Shown: positions 34,495 through 46,349 of the stretch, piece after piece
Layout: each line of letters begins with the position of its first letter
Position numbering within the stretch: the stretch's first letter is position 1
Notes under the pieces: generated by a model
Database searches by the model: none
Told to the model about the DNA's origin: nothing
What the model saw: only the letters and a program-made list of their open reading frames with translations
Source of the DNA: Pseudomonadota bacterium
GTDB taxonomy: Bacteria; Pseudomonadota; Alphaproteobacteria; Rhizobiales; Beijerinckiaceae
Assembly: GCA_023422485.1 (NCBI GenBank)
Contig: JAGTAM010000687.1
Coordinates: 1-56,043 of the forward strand
Direction of reading: 5' to 3'
Length of the DNA: 56,043 nucleotides
Made by a program: the position numbers and the translations under genes

Positions 34495-36842
34495 TCGGCT
34501 GCCCCAGGAGTGCCAGCCCGCAGCCGCCGCGCTGCCGCGACCATGTTTTCCAATGCCGGCTTCACTTCCTCCCATTTGCGCGTCTTGAGACCGCAATCGG
34601 GATTGACCCAGATCTGCTCGGGCGCCAGTCGCTCTTTCGCCTTCTCCAGCAACCGGATCATGTCATCCACACTCGGGCATCGCGGTGAGTGAATGTCATA
34701 GACACCTGGTCCGATCTCGTTGGGATATTTGAACTGGGAGAAGGCTTCCAACAACTCCATGTCGGACCGCGACGTCTCAATAGAGATCACGTCGGCATCG
34801 AGGGCCGCGATGGAGGGCATGATGTCGTTGAACTCGCAGTAGCACATGTGCGTGTGGATCTGCGTGTCGTCGGCGACGCCAGCGGCGCTGAGGCGGAAGC
34901 AATCCACCGCCCACGTGAGATAGGCGTCCCAATCCGCCTTGCGCAGCGGCAATCCCTCGCGCAGCGCAGGTTCGTCAATCTGGATGAGGCGGATTCCCGC
35001 TTTCTCCAGGTCGACAACCTCGTCGCGGATAGCAAGCGCAATCTGTTTGCACGTCTCCGAACGCGGCTGGTCATCACGCACGAACGACCACTGCAGGATC
35101 GTGACAGGTCCCGTCAGCATGCCTTTCATCGGCTTGGTGGTGAGGGACTGTGCGTAAGCCGACCATTTCACGGTCATCGGCTGCGGCCGGGTGACATCGC
35201 CGAAGATCACCGGCGGCTTGACGTAGCGAGATCCATACGACTGCACCCAGCCATTCTGGGAGAAAGCGAAGCCCGCGAGTTTCTCGCCAAAGTACTCGAC
35301 CATGTCGTTGCGCTCGAACTCGCCATGCACGAGCACGTCGATACCCAGTTGCTCCTGAATGCGGACGGCATTCTCCGTTTCTTTCTCCAGGAATGCTTCG
35401 TAGACGGCATCCGTCATCTCGCCCTTGCGGTGTGCCGCGCGCGCCTTGCGGATTTCCGTCGTCTGCGGGAATGAACCGATCGTTGTGGTTGGGAATGCCG
35501 ACAGCGGCAGGCGGGCCTTCTGCTTGGCGCGGCGCTGGTCAAATGCACTCTGCCGCTCCAACTCCTTGGCGGAGACGGCAGCCATGCGCTGAGCGACAGC
35601 CGGATTATGAATCCGAGCAGATGCGCGCCGGCTGCTGGCTGCGCTGTCACTGACATTAAATGCAGCTTCGACGCTCTCTTTCCCGTTGGTGGCGGCAGAG
35701 GCAAGCGTCACCGCTTCACTCAGCTTTTGCTTAGAGTATGCCATCCAGCTTTTCAGCTGAGCATCGAGTTTGGTTTCGCCATCCAGATCGACCGGCGCGT
35801 GGATCAGAGAGCACGATGGCGCAATTTGCAAAGCGTTCGTACCGCGCGCGGCGAGCGCCGTCTCGATCAGTGCAAAAGTCTTCTGCAGATCGTTGCGCCA
35901 GATGTTGCGGCCATCGACGACGCCAAGTGACAGGGTGCGCTCCGCAGGCAGGGTTTTTAGAATGCGGCCGAGCTCACTCTGTCCGCGCACAAGATCTACG
36001 TGATGCCCCTCCACGGGAAGATCAGCAGCTACGGCCAGATTGTCGCCATAGGCACCGAAATAGCTCGCAAGCATGATCTTAGGCGCGGATGCTACGAGCT
36101 GCTTATAGGCTAGCCGCAGTGCCCGCTTTTGGGCTTGGGATAGATCAAGAGCGAGAACTGGCTCGTCCATCTGGACCCATTCGGCACCAGCTGCTTTCAG
36201 CCCCGCCAAAAGTTCAGCATATACCGGAAGCACGGCTTCAAGCAGAGTAATGGGATCGAACTCTTCACCCTTGGCCTTGCCGAGCGTGAGGTAGGTGACC
36301 GGGCCGATGAGAACCGGCCGCGTCAAAATTCCAAGGGCCTTTGCTTCGTTGAATTCATCAATCGGCTTGCGCGACGAGAGAGAGAACGTCTGGCCTTTAT
36401 GAAATTCCGGAACGATATAGTGATAGTTCGTATCAAACCATTTCGTCATTTCCATCGCCGGAGCGCTTTTGCTGCCGCGCGCCATTGCGAAATAGAGATC
36501 GAGCGCGTGCTGCCCAGCGCCGCGTGCTGCCTGCTCCATGGCTGCTCGCGCGGTGCCATTTGCATGCGTCGGCTGTGACGACACATCTTTCAGGAAACGC
36601 CCCGGGACCGCACCGAGCGTGGCGGACATATCGAGCATCTGATCGTAGAATGAAAAGTCATTGGACGGGATGACAGCCACGCCCGCATCGCGCTGCAATT
36701 TCCAGTGCCGGGCACGCAGCTCGGCACCCATTGCAAGGAGCGCTGGCGCGTCGATATCGCCTTTCCAATAGGCCTCCGTAGCCTGCTTGAGTTCGCGCCT
36801 GAAGCCGATACGTGGAAAACCGAGATTGGCAGCTTGGATCAT
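34491..36842 (-). CDS. metE: Cobalamin-independent methionine synthase MetE
   Basis: A full-length 783-residue MetE. The N-terminal barrel begins IQAANLGFPRIGFRRELKQA. The catalytic C-terminal barrel has TTIGSFPQTTEIRKARAAHR, the folate/homocysteine site IDEPALREGLPLRKADWD, and zinc ligands in IHTHMCYCEFND (His, Cys) and NPDCGLKTR (Cys). It transfers a methyl group from 5-methyltetrahydropteroyl-triglutamate to homocysteine. AAGGAAAGAACATC precedes the ATG, and a small gene ends 12 bases upstream. A cobalamin riboswitch lies about 530 bases upstream on the same strand, so the gene is expected to be off when B12 is plentiful. Confidence 0.98.
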   Translation of the reverse strand: MIQAANLGFPRIGFRRELKQATEAYWKGDIDAPALLAMGAELRARHWKLQRDAGVAVIPSNDFSFYDQMLDMSATLGAVPGRFLKDVSSQPTHANGTARAAMEQAARGAGQHALDLYFAMARGSKSAPAMEMTKWFDTNYHYIVPEFHKGQTFSLSSRKPIDEFNEAKALGILTRPVLIGPVTYLTLGKAKGEEFDPITLLEAVLPVYAELLAGLKAAGAEWVQMDEPVLALDLSQAQKRALRLAYKQLVASAPKIMLASYFGAYGDNLAVAADLPVEGHHVDLVRGQSELGRILKTLPAERTLSLGVVDGRNIWRNDLQKTFALIETALAARGTNALQIAPSCSLIHAPVDLDGETKLDAQLKSWMAYSKQKLSEAVTLASAATNGKESVEAAFNVSDSAASSRRASARIHNPAVAQRMAAVSAKELERQSAFDQRRAKQKARLPLSAFPTTTIGSFPQTTEIRKARAAHRKGEMTDAVYEAFLEKETENAVRIQEQLGIDVLVHGEFERNDMVEYFGEKLAGFAFSQNGWVQSYGSRYVKPPVIFGDVTRPQPMTVKWSAYAQSLTTKPMKGMLTGPVTILQWSFVRDDQPRSETCKQIALAIRDEVVDLEKAGIRLIQIDEPALREGLPLRKADWDAYLTWAVDCFRLSAAGVADDTQIHTHMCYCEFNDIMPSIAALDADVISIETSRSDMELLEAFSQFKYPNEIGPGVYDIHSPRCPSVDDMIRLLEKAKERLAPEQIWVNPDCGLKTRKWEEVKPALENMVAAARRLRAGTPGAAE

Positions 36843-36854
36843 GATGTTCTTTCC

Positions 36855-37250
36855 TTATTTCGATATGTGTGGGGTGCCGCCCATGTGGGCGCGGCCATGG
36901 GAAGCGATGAATTGAAGAAGAGTGATGATGCGGTGCTGACGCGCTGATAACCCACAGCCAAACCTTGGGCGTAAACGCGCAGACAGGATCGCGGCGGTCG
37001 ACGGCACATCAACGGATGTCGGCAGCAAGGCGAGCCACGCGAGCACGCACGTAACTGCATCTTCCGCGCCGAAGCGGCCACGAAAGGCAGTTTCAATCAG
37101 GCGGCCCGGATCGGTCTGATCATCGTCAGGCGCTGCGCGCGCGCCAAAGACGTGCGCGCGAGCTTGCGGCGCACATCCATGTGGATGCGCACCATGGCGA
37201 CGTTCGATACGTGACTGATCCGGCCGCGACACGCGTCGCGGTAAAGCCAT
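36855..37250 (-). CDS. Small gene between the riboswitch and metE
   Basis: A 131-codon frame that ends just 12 bases before metE, with the metE ribosome site directly after its TAA. It is basic and His-rich at the start (SRIERRHGAHPHGCAPQARA) and helical after that: GRLIETAFRGRFGAEDAVTC then VLAWLALLPTSVDVPS, ending TPHISK. The composition and location suggest a genuine leader gene in the B12-controlled operon. I do not recognise the family. No clear ribosome site was seen at 37250, and later starts are possible. Confidence 0.5.
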   Translation of the reverse strand: MALPRRVSRPDQSRIERRHGAHPHGCAPQARAHVFGARAAPDDDQTDPGRLIETAFRGRFGAEDAVTCVLAWLALLPTSVDVPSTAAILSARLRPRFGCGLSARQHRIITLLQFIASHGRAHMGGTPHISK

Positions 37251-37374
37251 TTGTCAGATCGTCTGAATGGAATAAGTGCGGATTAACGCGTCAGGTGCCG
37301 GATAAGCACGCGGCTGATGAATCATCGCTCGACCTCCGCCGATACACCCCGACCGGCTCGTATGGGGTTAAACC

Positions 37375-37540
37375 GGCGGTAGGTCTCCTGGCTCGCGGGC
37401 GCTGAGTGCTCGCCTTCCCGGAGTATCCACTCCAGTGGCTCGATGAGCACTCTTCACCGCTTACAGTTGCGGGGACAGCTTCGGACTTGCGGGTTTCCCC
37501 GTTCACCGAATTCCCTGTTATCCCCTCGCGGGGACCGTCG
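37375..37540 (-). promoter_or_regulatory. Cobalamin riboswitch upstream of metE
   Basis: On the minus strand the conserved parts of an AdoCbl riboswitch appear in order: AGGGAA, then GCTGTCCCCGCAACTGTAAG (the B12 box region), GCCACTGG, GGGAAGGCGAGCACTCAGCG and GCCAGGAGACCTACC. It starts about 40 bases after the nrdB stop and governs the downstream minus-strand transcript carrying the small gene, metE and the thioesterase gene. B12 binding is expected to lower expression. The expression platform was not resolved. Confidence 0.93.
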
Positions 37541-37581
37541 GCCTCGCTGCTGTAGCAAACGACTGCGGTCCTGTCGAGGTC

Positions 37582-38718
37582 TCAATCCCAGCTCAGTGCG
37601 CCGCCATTCTGGTATTCGATGACGCGAGTTTCGAAGAAGTTTTTCTCCTTCTTGAGGTCCATTGCCTCCGACATCCACGGGAACGGGTTCTCGCTATCCT
37701 TGAAGACCGGCGTCAGACCAAGCTGCGCGCAACGGCGATTAGCGATGAAGTGCATGTATTGCTCGCACAGCGCCGCGTTGAGACCGAGGAAACCGCGAGG
37801 CATCGTATCGCGCCCATAAGCCGCTTCCAGCTCGGCTGCTTCGCGTAACATGCCGCGGATTTCGTCCTGGAACGACTTGGTCCAAAGATGCGGGTTCTCA
37901 GCCTTGATTTGATTGATGACATCGATGCCGAAGTTCAAATGAATGCTCTCGTCGCGCAGGATGTACTGATACTGCTCGGCGATGCCGACCATTTTGTTGC
38001 GTCGGCCGAGCGACAAAATCTGCGCGAAACCGGTGTAGAACCACATCCCTTCGAACACGACGTAGAAGGCGACGAGGTCCTTGAGGAAGCTTTGATCAGC
38101 TTCCGGTGTGCCGGTGGCGAAGTTGGCATCGTCGAGGTTCTTCGTGTGCTTCAGTGCCCAGGCTGCCTTGTCGGTGATCGAGGGCACTTCACGGTACATG
38201 TTGAACAACTCGCCTTCATCCAGGCCGAGGCTTTCGACGATGTACTGGAAGGTGTGCGTGTGCACGGCTTCCTCGAACGCCTGACGCAGCAGGTACTGAC
38301 GGCATTCCGGGTTGGTCAGATGACGATAGATCGCCAGCACGATGTTGTTCGCGACCAGAGATTCCGACGCGGCGAAGAAGCCAAGATTGCGTTTGATGGT
38401 ACGGCGCTCATCGTCGGTCAGGCCGTCGCGCGACTTCCACAGCGCGATATCGGCCTGCATGGAAACTTCGGTCGGCATCCAGTGATTGTTGCAGCCGGCG
38501 AGATACTTCTCCCAGGCCCAGGTGTATTTCAGCGGCAGGAGTTGGTTCACGTCGGCGCGGCAGTTGATCATACGCTTGTCGTCGACGGAGACGCGCGCTG
38601 CGCCGCGATCAATTTCTCCTAAGCCGGTTGAGTCAGCGGGCACAGCCGGAGTTTTAATTGGCTGCTTGCGCGGTGCCGGATTGGTTGCGGGCGTGGCTGG
38701 TTCGGACCAGTCGAGCAT
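37582..38718 (-). CDS. nrdB: Ribonucleotide reductase small subunit NrdB (class Ia)
   Basis: A 378-residue R2 protein. After a Pro/Ala-rich head it contains the iron-binding helices: ADIALWKSRDGLTDDERRTI, LGFFAASESLVANNIVLAIY, AFEEAVHTHTFQYIVESLG and QYQYILRDESIHLNFGIDVI. The C-terminal tail ends ALSWD. It houses the radical cofactor that activates NrdA to make deoxyribonucleotides. GGAGAATACTCG precedes ATG 38718; an upstream ATG at 38745 is less likely. The radical Tyr site could not be set with certainty by eye. It lies 166 bases after nrdA and is presumably cotranscribed. Confidence 0.96.
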   Translation of the reverse strand: MLDWSEPATPATNPAPRKQPIKTPAVPADSTGLGEIDRGAARVSVDDKRMINCRADVNQLLPLKYTWAWEKYLAGCNNHWMPTEVSMQADIALWKSRDGLTDDERRTIKRNLGFFAASESLVANNIVLAIYRHLTNPECRQYLLRQAFEEAVHTHTFQYIVESLGLDEGELFNMYREVPSITDKAAWALKHTKNLDDANFATGTPEADQSFLKDLVAFYVVFEGMWFYTGFAQILSLGRRNKMVGIAEQYQYILRDESIHLNFGIDVINQIKAENPHLWTKSFQDEIRGMLREAAELEAAYGRDTMPRGFLGLNAALCEQYMHFIANRRCAQLGLTPVFKDSENPFPWMSEAMDLKKEKNFFETRVIEYQNGGALSWD

Positions 38719-38843
38719 CGAGTATTCTCCAGGATATAATCGCAATTCAAAGTAAGGAATTCATCGCCTCCCATGGTGGGAGAGGGATGGAGCACAAGGG
38801 AAAACCGCGTTGGTTCGCCTTTCGTCGCTCCAACCCTCGCCCG

Positions 38844-38874
38844 TGCTGCACTCAAAAGGGGGGGGGATGCAGCA
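38844..38874 (-). other. Hairpin with a nine-base G/C run between nrdA and nrdB
   Basis: TGCTGCA (38844-38850) and TGCAGCA (38868-38874) form a 7-bp stem just after the nrdA stop. The loop contains nine G on the plus strand (C on the mRNA). It may slow read-through from nrdA to nrdB or be a slippage-prone site. No T-run follows on the minus strand. Confidence 0.5.
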
Positions 38875-38884
38875 TTCGCGCGAG

Positions 38885-41773
<2,889 letters not shown>

Positions 41774-41902
41774 TTCAGCATACCCCTAAATCTTGAAGGG
41801 GGCATGGGCCGAGCGGACGCGTGCGAAGAATGGCGCAAAACAGCGCCCACAGACCTGCAAGCGACCACCGGGACACCCCGCCCGAGGACGTTATTCGCTT
41901 GT

Positions 41903-42085
41903 CGCGGCAGGTCTCCTGGCTCGCGGGTCGTCGCTATTGTCTGGCCTTCCCGATGCAACAGGCATCAGTGACACGGGTCGACAACAGCTCGCCGCTTACA
42001 GTTGCGGGGGCAGCCCCGGAATCGCCTGGAAAATCAGGCTCACCGGGTTCCCTCTTAGCTCAGGACCAAACGGGCCCCGAGAACC
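41903..42085 (-). promoter_or_regulatory. Cobalamin riboswitch upstream of nrdA
   Basis: On the minus strand the conserved riboswitch parts occur in order: GAGGGAACCCGGTGAG, GCTGCCCCCGCAACTGTAAG, GTCACTGATGCC, CATCGGGAAGGCC and GCCAGGAGACCTGCC. It ends about 130 bases before the nrdA start. With the metE switch it shows two B12-independent functions under B12 repression. Repression of class Ia reductase by B12 through a riboswitch is known from other bacteria that also own class II NrdJ. Confidence 0.94.
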
Positions 42086-42260
42086 TCGACATCCATATCT
42101 AGTTGGTGATTCTGGTTCATTGCGCAATGGGTCGTAGGGCGGTTCCATGACACCAACAGGGAACCCACAGCAAATCCACAACACGTCCCCCGTGCCACCG
42201 TTGCTGAGTGCGGGTGCATCCTTCCGCAAACACGCACATGAAACGCCGTAAATCATCTCG

Positions 42261-42286
42261 TCGAAATATCCTCTGGAATATAGCGA
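42261..42286. promoter_or_regulatory. ModE-box-like palindrome upstream of modA
   Basis: TCGAAATAT (42261-42269), eight bases, ATATAGCGA (42278-42286): arms matching at 7 of 9 positions, AT-rich, with the CG..ATAT...ATAT..CG pattern of molybdenum boxes. It lies 64 bases before the modA start, where bound ModE-Mo would block transcription. The modE gene itself lies just past modC. Confidence 0.6.
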
Positions 42287-42349
42287 TGGATCGGGTATTC
42301 CTATCTCCCGATTGCTGTGTAGAGCCTGCGGGCGGTTGGGAGGATGAGG

Positions 42350-43150
42350 ATGTTGATCGGAAGACGAAAGGGACTTCTCGGGTTCGCTGGCCTGCTGGCC
42401 GCAGCGCTGTTGACCACCGGCCCGCTGACGACGGTAGCGCGCGCCCAGAGCGGCGACGTCGTCGTGTTCGCGGCGGCCAGCATGAAGAACGCGCTCGACG
42501 CCATCAATGCGGCTTGGCAGAAGGAGAGCGGCAAGAAGGCGGCGATCTCGTATGCGAGCAGCTCGGCTCTGGCCAAGCAGATCGAAAGCGGTGCCCCGGC
42601 CCAGGTGTTCATCTCCGCCGATCTCGACTGGATGGACTACGTCGAAAAGAAGAACCTCATCAAGGCTGATACGCGGTCCAATCTGCTCGGAAATCGCATC
42701 GTTCTGATCGCGCCGAAGGATAAGGCGCAGCCCATCGACATCAAGCCGGGCTTCGATCTGGCGAAAGTGCTGGGTGATGGGCGACTGGCGATGGGCAATG
42801 TCGACGCCGTGCCCGCCGGCAAGTACGGTAAGGCGGCACTGGAGAAGCTCGGCGTCTGGGATAAGGTCGCCAATAAGGTCGCGCAGTCAGAAAATGTGCG
42901 TGCTGCGCTGCTGCTGGTGTCACGCGGCGAAGCTGCCGCCGGTATCGTTTATCAGACCGATGCCGCCGCCGATCCTAACGTAACGATCATCGGTACGTTT
43001 CCGGAAGATACGCATCCGCCGATCATCTATCCGGCAGCTTTGACGGCTGACGCAAAGTCGCCTGACGCCGCCGCTTTCCTGGACTATATGAAGTCGGCGA
43101 AGGCAAAACCGCTTTTCGAAGCCCAAGGCTTCACGGTATTGACCAAGTGA
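42350..43150 (+). CDS. modA: Molybdate ABC transporter substrate-binding protein ModA
   Basis: A 266-residue protein (two more residues if ATG 42344 is used; GGGAGG spaces better to 42350). A signal peptide covers about residues 1-33 (GLLGFAGLLAAALLTTGPLT, cleaved near ARA-QS). The mature part has VVVFAAASMKNALDAINAAW, ISYASSSALAKQIESGAPAQ and VFISADLDWMDYVEKKNLI, which hold the oxyanion-binding Ser residues of ModA, and the late AAGIVYQTDAAADP. It captures molybdate in the periplasm for ModBC. First gene of modABC. Confidence 0.96.
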   Translation: MLIGRRKGLLGFAGLLAAALLTTGPLTTVARAQSGDVVVFAAASMKNALDAINAAWQKESGKKAAISYASSSALAKQIESGAPAQVFISADLDWMDYVEKKNLIKADTRSNLLGNRIVLIAPKDKAQPIDIKPGFDLAKVLGDGRLAMGNVDAVPAGKYGKAALEKLGVWDKVANKVAQSENVRAALLLVSRGEAAAGIVYQTDAAADPNVTIIGTFPEDTHPPIIYPAALTADAKSPDAAAFLDYMKSAKAKPLFEAQGFTVLTK

Positions 43151-43204
43151 GTTGTGCTGCGGCGGCCTGACATGACCGGCGATTTCGCGAGCTGAGGATA
43201 GCTG

Positions 43205-43915
43205 TTGTTTTCCATGGAATGGATGGCTCTCAGCCCGGAGGAATGGACGGCCGTTCATCTAAGCCTCAAGGTGGCGACCGTCGCCACCTTGTTCAGTCTA
43301 CCGATCGGTATCGCGGTGGCCTTGGTGCTCGCGCGATATCGTTTCTGGGGCCATTCGCTGTTGAATGGCCTCGTGCTCATGCCACTGATCCTGCCACCTG
43401 TCGTAACCGGCTATCTTCTGCTGATCCTATTTGGGCGGCGAGGGCCGATTGGCAGTTTCCTGGCTGACTATTTCGGCATCGTATTTTCATTTCGCTGGAC
43501 CGGAGCGGCGCTGGCTTGCGGCGTCATGGGATTCCCGCTGCTCGTCCGCGCCATTCGTTTGTCGATCGAAGCTGTCGATAGCCGATTGGAGGAAGCGGCG
43601 GGGACGCTCGGCGCCAATCGCGCGTGGGTGTTTTTTACGGTCACGCTGCCGCTCATTGTTCCAGGTATTCTCGCGGGGATGGTGCTGTGCTTCGCCAAGG
43701 CCATGGGCGAGTTCGGCGCAACGATCACGTTCGTCTCGAACATTCCCGGCGAGACGCAAACTTTGCCATCGGCCATCTATACGTTCACTCAGGTGCCCGG
43801 CGGTGACCTGGGTGCACTGCGGCTGACGATCATCTCCGTGTTTATCGCGATGGTGGCGTTGATCGCCTCTGAGGTCATGGCGCGCGCTGCTAACCGTCGC
43901 CTGGATATCGAGTGA
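43205..43915 (+). CDS. modB: Molybdate ABC transporter permease ModB
   Basis: A 236-residue inner-membrane permease with five or six helices. The binding-protein-dependent transport motif is DSRLEEAAGTLGANRAWVFF followed by TLPLIVPGILAG (EAA loop). It forms the channel with ModC. GAGG seven bases before the TTG at 43205 supports that start; ATG 43214 (MEWMALSPEEW) matches homologs as well and cannot be excluded. Its TGA overlaps the modC start (TGATG), so translation is coupled. Confidence 0.95.
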   Translation: MFSMEWMALSPEEWTAVHLSLKVATVATLFSLPIGIAVALVLARYRFWGHSLLNGLVLMPLILPPVVTGYLLLILFGRRGPIGSFLADYFGIVFSFRWTGAALACGVMGFPLLVRAIRLSIEAVDSRLEEAAGTLGANRAWVFFTVTLPLIVPGILAGMVLCFAKAMGEFGATITFVSNIPGETQTLPSAIYTFTQVPGGDLGALRLTIISVFIAMVALIASEVMARAANRRLDIE

Positions 43916-45024
43916 TGTTGACCGTCGACATCAAACATCCGCAGGGCGCGTTTCTCCTCGACACCCGATTTGAGACGGGTAACGGCCTGATCGCGCTGTT
44001 CGGTCGTTCAGGGTCCGGCAAGACGTCGCTGATCAATATCATCGCCGGCCTGACAAGGCCGCAGCAGGGCGTGGTGAAGATCGGCGATGCGATCCTGGTC
44101 GATACCGCGCGCGGCGTGTTCGTACCGCGCCATCGCCGGCGCATCGGCTATGTTTTCCAGGAAGCGCGGCTGTTTCCTCACATGACGGTGCGACAGAACC
44201 TGCTCTACGGACGATGGTTCGCACCTCGGACAGACCGTCGCGAGGATGTCGATCATGTCATCGATATGCTGGGCATCGGGCATGTGCTGGACCGGCGCCC
44301 CGGGCGCCTGTCCGGTGGCGAAAAGCAGCGCGTTGCGATTGGCCGGGCGCTGCTCGCTAATCCGCAATTGCTGCTGATGGATGAGCCTCTGGCATCGCTC
44401 GACGAAGCCCGTAAGGCGGAAATTTTGCCGTACATCGAGCGCCTGCGGGACGAAATTCGCATTCCCATCGTCTACGTCAGTCATTCCATGGCCGAGGTCT
44501 CGCGGCTGGCCAATACGGTCGTGGTGCTGTCGGACGGTAAAGTCGCGGCGAGCGGACCGGCGATGGACGTTCTGCACCAGCTCAATCTGGTGCCGCTGAT
44601 CGGTGGTGCGGAGGCTGGCGCGATCGTTGAAGCAACAGTGGAGCGTCACGATTCCCAGTACGGGCTGACGGAGCTGAAGTCGCGCGCTGGTCTGTGGCGG
44701 CTGCCGCATCTCGACGAGCCGGCCGGTACGCGCCTCAGGCTGCGCGTTCATGCTCGCGATGTGATGCTCGCCAAGTCTGTGCCGGATGATCTCAGTGCGC
44801 TGAATATCTTCGCCGGAAACGTCGTCGATGTCGGTGGTGAAAGTGGTCCGATGGTCGAGGTCAAACTCGACTGCAACAGTGATGTCCTGATCGCGCGTCT
44901 CACCCGCTATTCGGTCGAGCGGCTGGGATTGGCTCCCGGCGTCAAGGCTTATGCGCTGGTGAAGAGCGTCGCCCTCGACCGTCGCGGGCATGCAACTCCC
45001 GCGCAGCGTGACCTGGAGGCGTGA
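43915..45024 (+). CDS. modC: Molybdate ABC transporter ATP-binding protein ModC
   Basis: A 369-residue ATPase. Walker A is FGRSGSGKTSLI (about residue 33), the signature LSGGEKQRVAIGRAL (about 131) and Walker B LLLMDEPLASLDEARK. The C-terminal third (about 285-355) is a molybdate-binding TOBE/MOP domain (LRLRVHARDVMLAKSVPDDL, SALNIFAGNVVDV). It powers uptake. The ATG at 43915 overlaps the modB stop; a GTG at 43912 is also in frame. modE lies convergent, with stops two bases apart. Confidence 0.96.
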   Translation: MLTVDIKHPQGAFLLDTRFETGNGLIALFGRSGSGKTSLINIIAGLTRPQQGVVKIGDAILVDTARGVFVPRHRRRIGYVFQEARLFPHMTVRQNLLYGRWFAPRTDRREDVDHVIDMLGIGHVLDRRPGRLSGGEKQRVAIGRALLANPQLLLMDEPLASLDEARKAEILPYIERLRDEIRIPIVYVSHSMAEVSRLANTVVVLSDGKVAASGPAMDVLHQLNLVPLIGGAEAGAIVEATVERHDSQYGLTELKSRAGLWRLPHLDEPAGTRLRLRVHARDVMLAKSVPDDLSALNIFAGNVVDVGGESGPMVEVKLDCNSDVLIARLTRYSVERLGLAPGVKAYALVKSVALDRRGHATPAQRDLEA

Positions 45025-45026
45025 AT

Positions 45027-45464
45027 TTACTCGACCTCAACGAGGGCCGGCCGGTCCGCAAGTGCTGCCTTGAGCGCCTTCAGATCGGCGGCAGTGGCCG
45101 AGGCTGCAGCCGTCTCGATGGCGCGATAGCGGCGCACCACATCGCGGCCCAGATCCGAAAGACGCGCGCCGCCGCCGCCCGTTCCGCCCATCTGCTTCTC
45201 GACCAGCGGTTCACGAAAAATCCGATTGATCTCGTCGACCAGTAGCCACGCCCGGCGATAGGACATGTCCATCTCTTTGCCGGCCGCTGAAATCGAGCCG
45301 TGCCGCTCGATCAACTCCATGAGCGTAATTTTGCCGGGGCCGAGATAGCCGAAGGCTCCGAAATCGACGCGAAGCGTCAGTTTGGCCTTCCGCAGTGGGC
45401 TTCCATCCTTGCTCTCCGCGTGTGCCGCCGCTCGTCTGGTGCTGGATTTCGGAGCCTGCCGCAT
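45027..45464 (-). CDS. modE: Short ModE-type regulator, DNA-binding domain only
   Basis: A 145-residue protein (161 residues if the TTG at 45515 is used). Residues about 25-125 match the winged helix-turn-helix of ModE: GPGKITLMELIERHGSISAA then GKEMDMSYRRAWLLVDEINR, and LVEKQMGGTGGGGARLSDLG, the wing typical of ModE. The C-terminal molybdate-binding MOP pair of full-length ModE (about 260 residues) is missing, as in the short ModE proteins of some alphaproteobacteria. It probably controls modABC; how it senses molybdate is unclear. The head is Ala/Lys-rich and poorly conserved, so the start is uncertain. Confidence 0.88.
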   Translation of the reverse strand: MRQAPKSSTRRAAAHAESKDGSPLRKAKLTLRVDFGAFGYLGPGKITLMELIERHGSISAAGKEMDMSYRRAWLLVDEINRIFREPLVEKQMGGTGGGGARLSDLGRDVVRRYRAIETAAASATAADLKALKAALADRPALVEVE

Positions 45465-45530
45465 CGCTGCCACCGCTGTTCTTGCTTGATTTGCCGGAGA
45501 GGCATCATGCCACAAACAGGCTGAGAATGA

Positions 45531-46349
45531 TCACGCCTGAATTGCCGAGCGACGCATCGCGCACAGATGCAAGGTGACGGCGGCGGCGTTCGAGACGTTG
45601 AGGCTCGCCAGCGGGCCAGGCGTCGCGATGCGACAGAGGCGGTCACAGCTTTCCTGGGTCAGATGGCGGAGGCCCTTGCCCTCGGCGCCCAGAACGATTG
45701 CGAGGGCGCCTGTCAGCGGTTCGTCCTCGATCATGTGGGTGGCGGTCCCCTCAAGGCCGATCCGCGTACAGCCAAGCTCGCCGAGTTCAGCCAGAGCTCG
45801 GGCCAGATTTTGCACCAGAGCGACCGGAATGAGATCGAGTGCTCCCGAGGCGCTTTTGGCGAGTACACCTGTCAGTGGTGCGCTGTTTCGGCGCGTCATC
45901 ACAAGGCCCGACGCTCCGAAGGCTGCCGCGGAGCGCAGCACGGCTCCTACGTTATGAGGGTCCGTCACTTGGTCGAGAACCACGATTGGCCCGTTTGCGG
46001 TTCGCTGTACGAGATCTTCCAGAGTTTGCTCGGGAAGTGGCTCGGTTTCGAGCAAGGCGCCCTGGTGAACCGTGTCGGCACCCAGTCGCCGGTCGAGATC
46101 GCGCGGGATGACGCGCTCCGCCGTCACATTCCGGCCTGCGAGCGCATCGGCCAGCCGGCGTTCCGCGTTCTCTGTCAGCAGAAGGCGGCTGATGGTGCGG
46201 TCCGGGTTGCGCAATGCCGCTTCGACGGCATGAACACCGAACAACAGGACAGGACCATCATCCTCCTGCTTGGCATATGCTGGTGGCCCGCCATGTCCGC
46301 CGGAGCCGCGCCAGTTGCGCTGGGATTTGTCTGGTCGCTTGGCTGCCAT
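45531..46349 (-). CDS. rlmB: 23S rRNA (guanosine-2'-O)-methyltransferase RlmB
   Basis: A 272-residue SpoU/TrmH-family enzyme. The N-terminal substrate-binding domain starts near residue 34 (LLFGVHAVEAALRNP). The SPOUT motifs are DQVTDPHNVGAVLRSAAAFG (motif 1), GALAIVLGAEGKGLRHL (motif 2) and PGPLASLNVSNAAAVTLHLC (motif 3), which form the knot that binds SAM. It methylates G2251 of 23S rRNA. The first 30 residues are basic and Gly-rich. It is divergent from tRNA-Tyr. Confidence 0.94.
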   Translation of the reverse strand: MAAKRPDKSQRNWRGSGGHGGPPAYAKQEDDGPVLLFGVHAVEAALRNPDRTISRLLLTENAERRLADALAGRNVTAERVIPRDLDRRLGADTVHQGALLETEPLPEQTLEDLVQRTANGPIVVLDQVTDPHNVGAVLRSAAAFGASGLVMTRRNSAPLTGVLAKSASGALDLIPVALVQNLARALAELGELGCTRIGLEGTATHMIEDEPLTGALAIVLGAEGKGLRHLTQESCDRLCRIATPGPLASLNVSNAAAVTLHLCAMRRSAIQA

